DNA from: Anisodus tanguticus
Taxonomy: Eukaryota > Streptophyta > Magnoliopsida > Solanales > Solanaceae
Assembly (NCBI GenBank): GCA_034509755.1
Contig: JAVYJV010000045.1
Coordinates: 372,001 to 436,000 of the forward strand
Direction of reading: 5' to 3'
DNA: 64,000 nucleotides
Shown: positions 38,701 to 50,700 of the stretch, in pieces
Position numbering within the stretch: the stretch's first letter is position 1
Layout of the letters: every line of letters begins with the position of its first letter
The notes under the pieces: model-generated
Databases searched by the model: none
What the model was told of the DNA's origin: nothing
Seen by the model: the letters and a program-made list of their open reading frames with translations, nothing else
Translations under genes and position numbers: made by a program

Positions 38701-41700
38701 AAATGTTATGCTTTTAGCTGGTTTAAAAGCTGGTCTTTTAACAGCCGGGCTAATAAAAAAAAAAGTAGCTTATAAAAAATTAAAAAATTTAAATTCTAAT
38801 GGAAATTATCAATTTTCTGATAATTATTTAATGCCAATGTCTTATTTAACTTATGATCCAACTTATGATATAAATTATCAAAAAGAAAATTGGCCTAAAT
38901 ATCAAAAAATGCCAGCATCTAGATCATTTAATAGTATTACAATGAAGCCAATTATATTACGAAAATCTATTTGTGATGATTTAAACGCTTGTGCAGATTA
39001 TTTATCATCATCTACAGTAACTTATAAGATTTTAGGTCCTACTTTGCCAATAGATTTTCCAGTTATAATACAAACTTCTGCTTATAAACCACCATCTTTA
39101 AAAAAAAATGTTTTCGTTCACAAAAATAATCCTTCATTAGTACCACTTGTAAGTTGGGCAAAACCATTAAATAATATAATTGATTCCGACAAAATCAATA
39201 AATTTAAAAAACAAAATGAATTAGGAGAAAAAAATTATTTTGACCATCAAATCCAATATAATTCTAATCTTATTGATACAGAATCAACTTTTAATACAAA
39301 AAATACTAGTGTTCAAGTGCCTCAAATTTCAGAGGTACCTACTGAGCAATCATTAGAGAATAGTAACAAAATGTAACTATAGAGATTTTTTTTTTAAAAA
39401 AATTTATCTTACATTTTTTTAAAATTAGTCTATTTTTTAGTTAAAAAGTTATATGCAGTTTTGAAATTTATACTTTAAACTCAAGGTGTTTTTTTAAAGA
39501 GGAATTTATAAGAAAAAAAAATTTGTATTAATTTACTCATAAAATTGTTATGTTGTTTATAACTAATACTAAAATTGCTGCCTTACTTTTCAAAGTTTAA
39601 TGTTTTTTTTGATACTATTATGGTTAAATAAACTTCTTTTTTTTAAATTTTTATCTGTTTTGGCTAATTTATTAAAAAAATGTTTTTCAAACTTTGATAT
39701 TCTATCCAATAATTCTCAAACTATGCTTTGAATTTTAAATAATTCATTCAAATGTAGGGTTAGTTTTTTTTATAAATGATGCTGGTCATTTTTTTTGTTA
39801 ATTAAGTTTTTTATTTTTTTTTGTTACCTTGTCTTTTGTATTTTCTTGTAAACACAGCAGGGCTAAGATATCAGATGGTTTACTGTAATTCACGTAAACT
39901 AAATTCAAAGAACCAGAAAAACCAGCTTACTCGTGCCCAGCAATATCTGTTTTAAAAAAAAATTCAAAAAAAAATTCAAAAAAAAATGTTTAAACATTTG
40001 AATTTTATTTTTAGATTTAATAAATTAACTTAGATTTTTATTTCAAAAAAATTAAGTTACTTTGAACGTGTAATTTGTTTTAAAATTTTTTTTGGTTTTT
40101 TTTAGCTATCTTAAGTTAAATAAGATTTTAATTTTAACATGTAGGATACTTGTTGGCTGCTTTTAATAGATTTAAAAATGTTGTTTCTTAAAAATGTAAG
40201 CTTGCTTACCTTATTGCGTTTAGCTATATTAAAAGTTTATTTTTAAGAAAACTAAGGATTACTTTAATCTTTTGGTTGAATATTTACATGTATTTGTTAT
40301 ATTTATGTATTAATAAATTCTAATACAGATAAATTACTATTTGGTACAAAACTTGCAATAATCTGTCCTAAATATTTTTTAAGTTTTAAGAAATGAATTT
40401 AATATAATTTTTATTAAATTAATCAATGAAAACTTTATATTTGATTACTTTAGCTTTAAATATTTATTGTTTTTTTGGTTATAAAGAAGTATTTTATTTA
40501 ATTAAACTGAAAAAAAACATAAATAAAATTAAAAACTTATATAGAGTCTAAATTAATAATTTTCTTTAATACTCTTGATGCTTTTTATGTTTTTTAAAGG
40601 TAATTTTAAGTATAAAAACTTATAAATTACTAAGGGGAAGTTAAAATAATAAATAATTGAAAGGGGCTAGAGAATATACATTTTTTTTGGCAATCAAGTG
40701 CTAATCTTGAAGCCGCGTGTTTCTAAATAACGTCCAGTTTAAAGCTTGTCTTAGCTTACATGATCATAAAAAAAAAAGAACAAGAAGTGTATTAATTTTT
40801 CATGTTTTTTAAACATTCAACAATGTCCAGCAAGTTTTACAGCGCATGTACTGTATTTAGGAAAAAGATGTAATTGAAAAATGACTCCACACTTTGCCTG
40901 TAAAAATTGTATAAATTAAATAAGCTCGGCGCTTCTAAATTAAAAGTTTTTTTTTTTTAAATGAAATTAAATGTATTCGCTTGGCTAGACTTGGTGGTGG
41001 CCAAGAATGATGTCCGCTCCTTGATCTTTTATTTTTCACAAAACTATTCTAAAACTAAAAAAAATTAGTTGTTGGTAGCTATTCATTTATACATTTAATC
41101 AAAATGTGTTTGTCTATATTATTTTTTACTAAATAGTACCTTTTCAATCAAAAAATAAATCTTTTAAAGACAAAATGCTGGTTCTATTTTTGTTTATAAC
41201 TACCATGCAATACCATTTTTTTCATTTTAGTTAATAAACTTTAACTAAAATTATGATTATAAGTAGATAAATTTTTCTCTTAATACAGATTTTCAAAATA
41301 CTGGTGACGTTCTTTCTTTTATTTTTATTTTACATTTGATCTTTGTTCAATTAAGATAATTTTGAATATTCTCTTTGTTATCTTTATTACTCTTTTAATT
41401 TTATTATTCTTCTTTTTAATCTTCTTTTTAAATTCAATTCTACATAATTTTAAATTCTTTTTACCTTTTTTTTAACTAAATATCCTCAGCTTTATTCATT
41501 CTAGTGCATCTTTCTGAATTCATCTTTTTGAAATTTTTTTTCATTTCAATCTTTGTTCATTTTTTTTCATTCAATTTTTTATCTCTTGTTTTATTTTTTA
41601 CTAAGAATGAACTTATTTTACTGTTTTTTTATGTTTTGATGAAAAAAAAAATATCCACGTGTGACGCATGCTCTATTTTTTGATGGATAAAACTTTTATT

Positions 41701-44700
41701 ACACAGAATTTTAATTTACTTTAGTCGCTAAATATTTGTCTAAATAAGACTCTATTTAATTTTAAATTAAAATTTCTATAAAATTGCTTTCCTGTCGTTT
41801 TAAACTTTTTAAACTCTGCTTGTTGCTTTCTGCAAACTAATTTTCCAACAATTTGTCTTCTAAAAGCTTATGTTTGCATTTTTTAGTTTTTAAAATTTAC
41901 AGCTAAAATTCTGTTTTTTAAAATTAAAAAAAAGCATAATTTAAAGTTTACATATGTAAAAACAAAGAGAAAAAAACTTAGCAAGAAACTAGAAAGTTTG
42001 ACCATTTTTAAAATAGAATTTATTTGTTTTCATTCAGGGGAATATTACTCTATACGAAGGTCAAATTTAAATCTTATTCGTATTAAGTTCAAATTCAATT
42101 TTTTATTTTAATAGATTCAGTTGGTTGCATTCAAAATGTCCAGTGGATAAACAATTGTTAATATTTCTATAGAAAAATGCTTTTGATTCTTTGTTAGATG
42201 AGCTTATGCATCTTCAAAAATTATTATCTTGCTACTTTTTTAATACTTAAAAAAGATTTTAGTTTAAGCTAACTAAGCATATTTATTTGATACTTCTACG
42301 GAAATAGTTTTTCTGTCTCAATTCAAAAAGACCTATTTCCGTTTTATTTTTAAATTTAAGTATCAAAGGTCTGAATATATTTTTTAATATTTGGCGGTGT
42401 ATATGTTTGATTAGGCTAATTGCGTCCGGAGTGCTTGCAATTGGCACCAAAGATTTAAATTTCCGCAAACATGGCTGACAAGAGATTTCTCTTTATTTAC
42501 ATTATACGGCTCAACTACTGGCTATCTTTTTCTTTTTTTACTCTTCTTTAGCAAATATTTATTTACACATAAAAAGAAGAATAATGATTTTTTAGTTAGA
42601 TTTCTTTTAGCGGCTTTATACTAAATGTGTACATAATAAAATTTTTTTCAAAGTCTTTTTTAAACTGTTTTTACAGAAACAAACTTAGTTTTTGCTGGTT
42701 GGTTTTGCCGGAAGCATTATTTCATCTTTTTTTTTTAAATCTAGTCATTCTTTTGTACATCTACGGTATGTATAAATAAAATGCCTAAATTCGATTGCTT
42801 TTTTTTTTCGTAAAAACAATATAAAATCTTTGTGGTTTTCTATGTTTTTTTTTTCGTAAGATTCACGTTTTAGTCATTTCATTAGCCACACGATCAGTGA
42901 CCAATCTTTTCAATCTAAGTGTGGGCGGTTTTAATTTATTTAAAAAAACATCAATATTTTGATTCTACAAATTTTTTGAAACTTTAATTTATATTTTTCT
43001 TAACTTGCTTTTTTTCAAATTATTTTATAGCTTTAATTTAAATTCTTCTTTAAATTTATTTGTTTATCAATAAACTTTTATCGGTTATTTATTTTTGTTT
43101 GTTTATTGAATTTTATTTTATCTAAAAACTAATTTTGATGTTTCTAAAACTTTTAGTATACACAAAATTGTGGTTATATTTTAACATCTTTTTTTACATA
43201 TTTTTTAGAATATTTTTACATTTTTTTCGTTGTCTAAAAATTTTGAATAGTCAACTTAATTCATCTTTTTACAGATTTTTTTTTTAATTTCTATATTTTG
43301 CATAACAAAATTGTAATAACTGACAAAACTTGAGTGACTGACGGACTTTAAGTCGTAATTTTACGACTGGGCAATGAAATAGTGAAAGGTTGCAATAAGA
43401 TTGATGAATGTTTTGTGGGTGTTTTAATTTATTACTCTATGTACACATTTTTTTTTTATTTTTTAAAATGTAATTGCAAGTTATTTTTAAATGTATAGTG
43501 TTTTAACATGTTATATAATGTATAAACACATAGAATATGTTTTTTTATATAATTTTAAACTTTTAATTTTTTTTCAATTTAAAGCTGTTGCTTTTAACCT
43601 ATCCTTTAATTGACTTGGAACGTGTTTATAATTTTATTTTTCTATTCTGCTTGACTATTAATTTACTAGAAAATTTCAATTATTATAGGTTTAAACCATA
43701 ATTAAATTAAAAAAAAAAACAATTTTTAAAAATTTATTTATGATTTACAAACTTTATGCTTTTTTAAATGAATTTTTTTTATTTTTTTTTTATTTTTTTT
43801 ACAATTTATATTCAAGATGAGTATTGATTGTTTATAAAAAGTTATAAAAGTTTTTCTATAAAAAAATTTTTTAAAAGTTTTCAAATTAAATTAAATGAAA
43901 TTTTCTAATCTTTCAGATTTTTATCTTTCATATAAAAAAATTTATAATCTAATCAACTTAAAATGTATAAACATCATGATTGAATATTTGGTATTAAAAC
44001 TAATTTAATTAATTTAACATTTTAAAAGTCTAAAAATTTAAAAAAAATTGTAATCTGAAAATTATAAGTTTTTATTAAAGGTATTTTTTTTAGAATCAAA
44101 TATTCTTGTTAAATAAAAAAAAAAGATGGATTATACATCTGGATAAAATCTTTCTAATTATTTCTGAAAAAAAATTTCTTTTTGGATTAAATTTTGTAAT
44201 TATTGGTCTAAGTTTATAGTAAAAAAAATAAGTTACAATGTCCATTGTAAATTCGTGAACAGTCAATAATTCATGTTTAATATTCGTGCATTCGATTTGC
44301 AATTAAAATTACTCTTTTTATAACATTAATTTTTCAGTTTATGATGGATTTATGTTTCAAAAGAAAATAATTAATATTCATGATTTAATTATTAATTTAT
44401 TAATACTATTTCTAAGTTCATAGAAATTATTAAAATTTAAATAAAAAATTTGAATAACTTAAATGATGATAAAAATTAAAAATGAGTTGATCATCAATAA
44501 GTAATTCATAAATTTCTTTGTTTGTAAATGCTACTTTATTTAAATTTTTTTTCCTTTCATAAAATTGTGCCTGAAGGATAATTTACTGTTTATAAAGCAA
44601 AATTTTTTCATTTTTAAATTAAGACTAAATAATGAAGACTAAATATAAAAGCAAATTACTATTATTTAGTTAGAAAATTTCTTTTAATACTCTAATGGGG

Positions 44701-47700
44701 AAAGTAGCTTTTAAAATTAAAAAAATTTTATTTTGAACGCAAAATTCAAAGTTACATCAATTTTTACACCTTATAATTTTCATAGTAATTTTTATATTAA
44801 AATTTTTTTTTCCACATCCATTTTTTTTCTCATTTTTTGAGTAAAATATTTTTATCCTATGGTTGACTTTAAATATACTGAAATTAATTTCATTTTAATG
44901 ACTGTTAGATTTACAAAAAATTGAAACTTATTAAATAGAAATTTGAATATAGATGTTTTTTACTAAATTGTTTAATGATAGTTTTTGTGGTTTTTTTAAT
45001 ATTAAGCCAATTTAATTTTTTTTTAACTTTTGCGATTTTTGTTTTAAATTTCGCTTTGTTTATATTTAATTTTAATAGTTTTCCCTAAAATTAGTTTAAG
45101 TAAAAAAAAACTGAAGGATTATTTTAAAATGTGTATATGTTTTGGCTTGTTTTAAAAAATGATGTGCTGTGGTGGCATTTCTTCACGGGCTGTTTGATTT
45201 GTGCATCATCTGCGGCCTAGACTTTTGATTATTTTCGTTAGTAAAACAGTTACTTTAGCGTAAAATTTTTTTTATTTAAAATCAAGTAGCACTTGTTTTA
45301 GCTAAAATAAAAAAAAAACCGACAGCAAAATAAGGTTAAAGCTCACACAAAATGTGTCGTTTAAATCTTAACCTATTAAGATTGTATGATGAAAAAGAAT
45401 ATTGCCGAAACTATTAATGCTATGGGCTCATAGAAAGAAATTAAAATGAAATGTACTGTAAAATCATGCCAACGTCGTGGCAACTTACAAATATTATGAT
45501 CATCTTTATCATCTTTTAAAATAGAATATTTTTTTCATGAATATGTGTATTAAAGTTTCCATAGAAACATTGCTTTTTTTTTTTAAAAAAGTCTCTATCG
45601 CGTATATAAATTTAATGTCGCGTCGGCACCTAAAAAAAACTGAATTAGTCTTTACAAAAAACTTTATTTCTTAAATAATGATAAAATACTATTTATTCTT
45701 TAGTTATAAAAATAGTCTTAAAATTTTAATTTTAAAAGGTAAAAATAGTTTTAATGTTGATAAAACTTTTTTTTTAAACTTGACCAAGCTAATTTTTTTA
45801 ATTTTTCTATTTTATTTTCTTTTTTGAAAACAAAAGCTGGTCTATTAAAATGTTTTATAACTTTTTAAAATAAAATGTTCTCGCCTTTTGCTAAATAAAA
45901 TTCAATTAATTTAATAACAAGTTACAGTTTCAGATAATTGTACAGCCGATAGTCATACTTTAAAATAGATTTGCATAATTTTTGCCACTTCAAACAACTC
46001 AAATCTTTTTTTATAAAAACTAATTAATTCAAAAAAAAAATTCTAAAAGTTTTTATGTGATGTTCTTTCTTGTCTTAAATTTTTTATCATTATTTACAAA
46101 GCTAAAAAGTTTGTTGTTTTGTTCTATTTGAATAATCATTTCAAACATTAAATTTTTTATTCAAGATTCCATTTAATATAAAAAAATATCAACTATTCAC
46201 TGAGTAAAGGACTTTTCCCACTATATTAAAAATAAATAAAAACCAAAAGAAAAAAACTCGAATTTTACCTGACTGGTTATTTAAGCGGCTTACGGCGTTG
46301 CTCACCAGATTTAGCACTAAGAATACATGCCGAGTAGCACCCGCTGAGTGTCCGTCAGGCAATTTTCACACTGTTGCTATTAGGGCAATTTGTTTTTATT
46401 TTTTTTTCACCTGCTTGTCTTTTTGTCTATGATTTTTGTGCAAAAAATTAATTGCCTAGTCATTAATTTTAAGCAATAATTTCTTAACTTTAAATGAAGA
46501 TACATCGGATGAAATTTAATTTAATTAAAAGTTTATGAATAGAAAAACAGGGTTAATTTAATTTAATTTATCCAAAACAAATTTACAGTCCATCGCTTTT
46601 TAATGCATCATTTGACCGGTATATGCTTTCATTATCAAATGAAGTATTTATTTGTGTAGAATAAAATATAATTTTTTTCACTATGATTTAATTTATTATG
46701 TGATAACTTTGAAGAAAATCTTTTGTTTAATTTTTAATGATTTTTATAATTCGAAATTTTACCGAAACACAAATCAAATTTTGATTTTATATAAAATATA
46801 AAAATAAAATTGAAAATGATAAAAAAACAAAATACAAACGATAATAGTTATGTGTGATAAAAGTAATAAGTTTAAGTAAATTAAAATTAAAAAGGAAAAA
46901 AATCATTTTTCCTAAAAAAGTACTAAAGAAAAAGATCAATCTATCGATTTGTCTATTGATTTGAAAAAAAATTGAAGACTCAAAGCACACTGATTAGGCG
47001 CGTAATTCGCTTCTTAATCTTTCTTTGCTTTTTTCTATGTCATTAATAGAAACCCTATTATTAGCCAAATAAAAATACTAGTTATTATCCTGAACGCGTA
47101 CTTTACTGCGCAAATCTGCCCCTCTGAACATTGATCTTTTTTTTTTAATGACCTTTTTTTCAAAACTATTTCCGTGATTTTTTTCTGGAACTATTTATTT
47201 TCAATATTTTTGAAAGGGCAATGTTTAAAAACTTTTTTTTCAGAAAAAAATCAAAAAACTACTTCAAAAAAAACTTGAAAATTATATTAGGATACACTTC
47301 ATTGTTTTTTTCCTTTGATAGCATCCTCTATAGTTTTTTTTTCTTTCTTTTTTCTTCTAATTTTTATAAATTAAGTTACTTTTAGGTGCTTAAGCCCTCT
47401 TTATAAACCTTAAATTTTAATTTAAAATTGTGAGAAAGTTGTCTGGCGGTGTCCTTTACTAGCACTTGCTTAGACGATCACTTTTTTTTTGGTCTAATTA
47501 CACGCTACTTTAGCGTTCTACTGTTTTTAATCACATTATTCTTATACATTTATAGCAATTATCAGTCATCCTAGTCTGACTTAGTATTTTTATTGTTTAA
47601 TAAGTTTAAAAGTCATCTTATATTACATTATTGTTTATTATATTTTGTTTTCATCTTCTATTTCATCTTTTCTATTCAAAGAATTTTTTTATATTTTTTA

Positions 47701-50700
47701 TTTCTGATATTTATAAAAGCTTTCCTTTTTTAATCATCTACACAATCATTAAACAATCGTCTTTATTTAAAAATTTTACTTTTAAAATACTTAAAAAAAA
47801 GTGGTTTTGCATTACTAAACAAGCTAAATATATTTTATGCATTCCATGGATCTCTTTTTCTACTTTAATTTCAATACTTGTGAAATTTCTTCTTCTTAAA
47901 TTAGAAAATTTCATAAATTAAAGATTCGAATAAAGTTTCTTTGGTAAAACTAAATAAGCTTTACAAGAATCCTGCAGAGTTTTTAAATTCTGATAAGAAA
48001 AAGTTTGTTACTAAAAACAAAAAAAAAAAGAAATTTTTTAACAAACTTTCTTTAAGAATAGTTAAAGAAGAGTGCGAAAAAGGGCGTAATTGATTTGACC
48101 ATTTATTAGGAGTTGTTTTGGTTGTTGCAATTTCAATGTTGTAATTATTAGTGGTCGAGGAATGTTGATTTCAAGTAATTTTTTACTTTACCTGACCGTC
48201 TCTCTATGTTTTAACTTCTGATGTCCAGTAGTTGTTTTAGAAAAAAAAAGCTTTAGTTTAATTTTTTCATTTAGCTAAATAACTAAAAAAAATTAGCTTT
48301 ATTAAAGAATGAAAAAACAAATTTGTTTCAGCTAGCAATTAACTTTTTCTTATGTACGCGTTAGACTTACCCATTTTAAACACCAAAATTTAAGTTCAAA
48401 GAAAGCCGCCGAGTTTTTGTTTTTTGTAGCTTTTAATTTATTTTTTTTCTTTTTTGGTTTATAAGCTAATTTAAGGCAAAAGACTTTGATTTCCAGGTGT
48501 CCTTCTTTTATTTTTTTTAATTTCTTTTTCAAAATGAAAAGATGTAAAATAATCAAAATTCAATTGATGGGGAAGTTTTTTCTTTAAAAACTTTTATTAA
48601 ATTTACTAATTCTTTTAAATTAAAGTACTTTTTAATTTCTATAACTATTTATTATTAATTTTTAGTTATTTTTTATAAATTTAAAATGATGTAAAAACAT
48701 CATTTTTTTTGTATTCATTTGCCCGTGATCTTTCTAAAAAAATAACTATATATACAAAAATAACACTCGTCCATCACATTAATGTCTACTTTTGAACATC
48801 TATTCATTATACTTTTTTCTTCAACCACAGAAAAAGAGAGAGTTTAATTTTTCTAGAGATGAATAAAAAAATGAAAGAATTTAATGTTTGAAAAACAATA
48901 GCAGAAAAGAAAAGATAGTTTTAAGAATAGTGATGGGGCGCAATATAATTAGATTTTTAACTAATTGATGGCCATTTCGCGTTCTATAAACAGTCTAAAC
49001 TATCCATCTATCAAAGCTTAATTTACTATTATGTTCAATTTTGAAGATTAACTTTGTATAGCTTGACTTTGTCTCATTCGCTAAATTTCTTTTTCTAAAT
49101 ATTGTTTATAAAGATTATTTGTCTTAATTTTTTTTTGAGAAAAGAAAAATTTATTTGCTTATTAAATTCTTAAAAAAAGCAACAATATGGGTTTGTTTTA
49201 AATAGAAATTCTTTTGTATTAAATTTTTGTGAAAGATGAATGAAAACATTTTTTCACAGGTAAAATTTACACCTAAATATTTTTTAGAAAACTAAAATAC
49301 TAGTTTCAAACAAGTGGAAAATTGTTCTTTTGGAATTTATTAATTAAGGTGCTTTTTTATGAAAAGATTTTTTTAGCTTTTAGAAAAATTTTAGTAGCAA
49401 AAACAGAGTTTTTACCTTTTAATTGTATAAGTTTTTATTAACATATATTTATATGTTTAGTCATTACAAAGTTTTTAAAAAACACTTAAAAAATGAACTC
49501 ACAAGTCGTGATCAAAGTTTGAGAAAAAAAAGTTTTAAAAGTTTTTTTTTTACTGACGATATCGGTGGTGGTCCAAAGCGGCTCTTGAACACTCACATTT
49601 TAGGTACCAAAGAAAAAAAATGATGAAGACCCTTTGATTGTTCAATTGTTAAAATAAAATTATAATTCATCCTCTAACGCTTTTCTTGGTTTTTAAAAAC
49701 TTTCTACTGCCATTGACCCTACTTCAATACTGACCATCAAAATAAAAATACGCGTATTTTTTGTTATAAAACTATTCGAACTAAATTCTTTAGTTGTATA
49801 CAGGCTTTTTATTAAGCGGTGGCGGTAAACAGGCTTACAAATAATTTATTTTTTATTTAAGATTTCAATTTTGTTATAATGAATTTAATGTGTTTTTTTA
49901 AATTGTTTTTCTATTCATTGCAATTAGTAACTATTAGATTCAATTTTTTTAATAGTAATGCATGACAATTAAGGTGTGTATTTCTACAAGTCACCAATTC
50001 CTACATTTTTTTTAAATTAAAATTTTTCGGAAAAAATTTTCTTAAATGAACTGATAAAAAAAACAAAAAAGATAAAACTTTAGTCTTAAACTAATCTGAA
50101 AAATTTTTGAAAAAATGTTGCAAAATTATTACAAGGGCTTGGCATCTATGATTTTAAATGTTTTTTTTCTATAAAAAAATTCTTAATATAATTCTGAAAA
50201 AGACTTTTTTTTGAAGTTGTCATATTTAAAACTGTTTAAAATTAATTAAAATTTTATCCTCAATATTAAATAAGATTTGAAAAAAGTAAAAAACTATTCA
50301 TTTGAAAATTGATGTAAAATAAAAAATCTTCCCAAACTGTTTTTTGTTAGTAAAAAACGCCACCTACCGTATTTTTTTTAATTATGCAATTTACCTGCGT
50401 GTTAACTTTTACACCTTGTACTTGTTTTTCATTTTTTATAGCTATTTTTTTACATTCTTTTTTGATAATAAAACAGCCTTTAATTTTTCAAAACTTTTAT
50501 TCTTTTTCTAAAAAGCAGCTTTTGTATAAAAATAGCTTTGAAAGAGAGAAAAAATTACCAAATGACCAGTTTTATAAATGTGGCGTTTAAACACCGTTGT
50601 TTTTGAAAAAGCAAACTCTTCAATTAAGCAAAGACCAAAATACAGTAACAAAAATTAAAAAAAAAAACAAAAAAAAAAAAGTTAAAAAACAAAAAGAAAA

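Noticed and set aside
42283..42468. Minus-strand frame of 61 codons with fairly balanced composition
   Set aside because: It coincides with a complex non-coding-looking block holding an inverted repeat. There are no splice partners or protein motifs, and it is too short to stand alone.
46260..46400. Possible tRNA gene in a G+C-rich block
   Set aside because: No acceptor-stem pairing at tRNA spacing and no T-loop GGTTCGAAT-like motif could be placed on either strand.
47631..47921. Plus-strand 96-codon frame, Phe/Ile/Leu-rich
   Set aside because: Looks like translation of T-rich intron sequence (TTT/ATT codons). Hydrophobicity follows from composition; no signal-peptide boundary or conserved motif.
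49423..49623. Plus-strand 66-codon frame near a complex block
   Set aside because: Begins and ends in low-complexity sequence; the complex part (GTGGTGGTCCAAAGCGGC) is short and better explained as non-coding.
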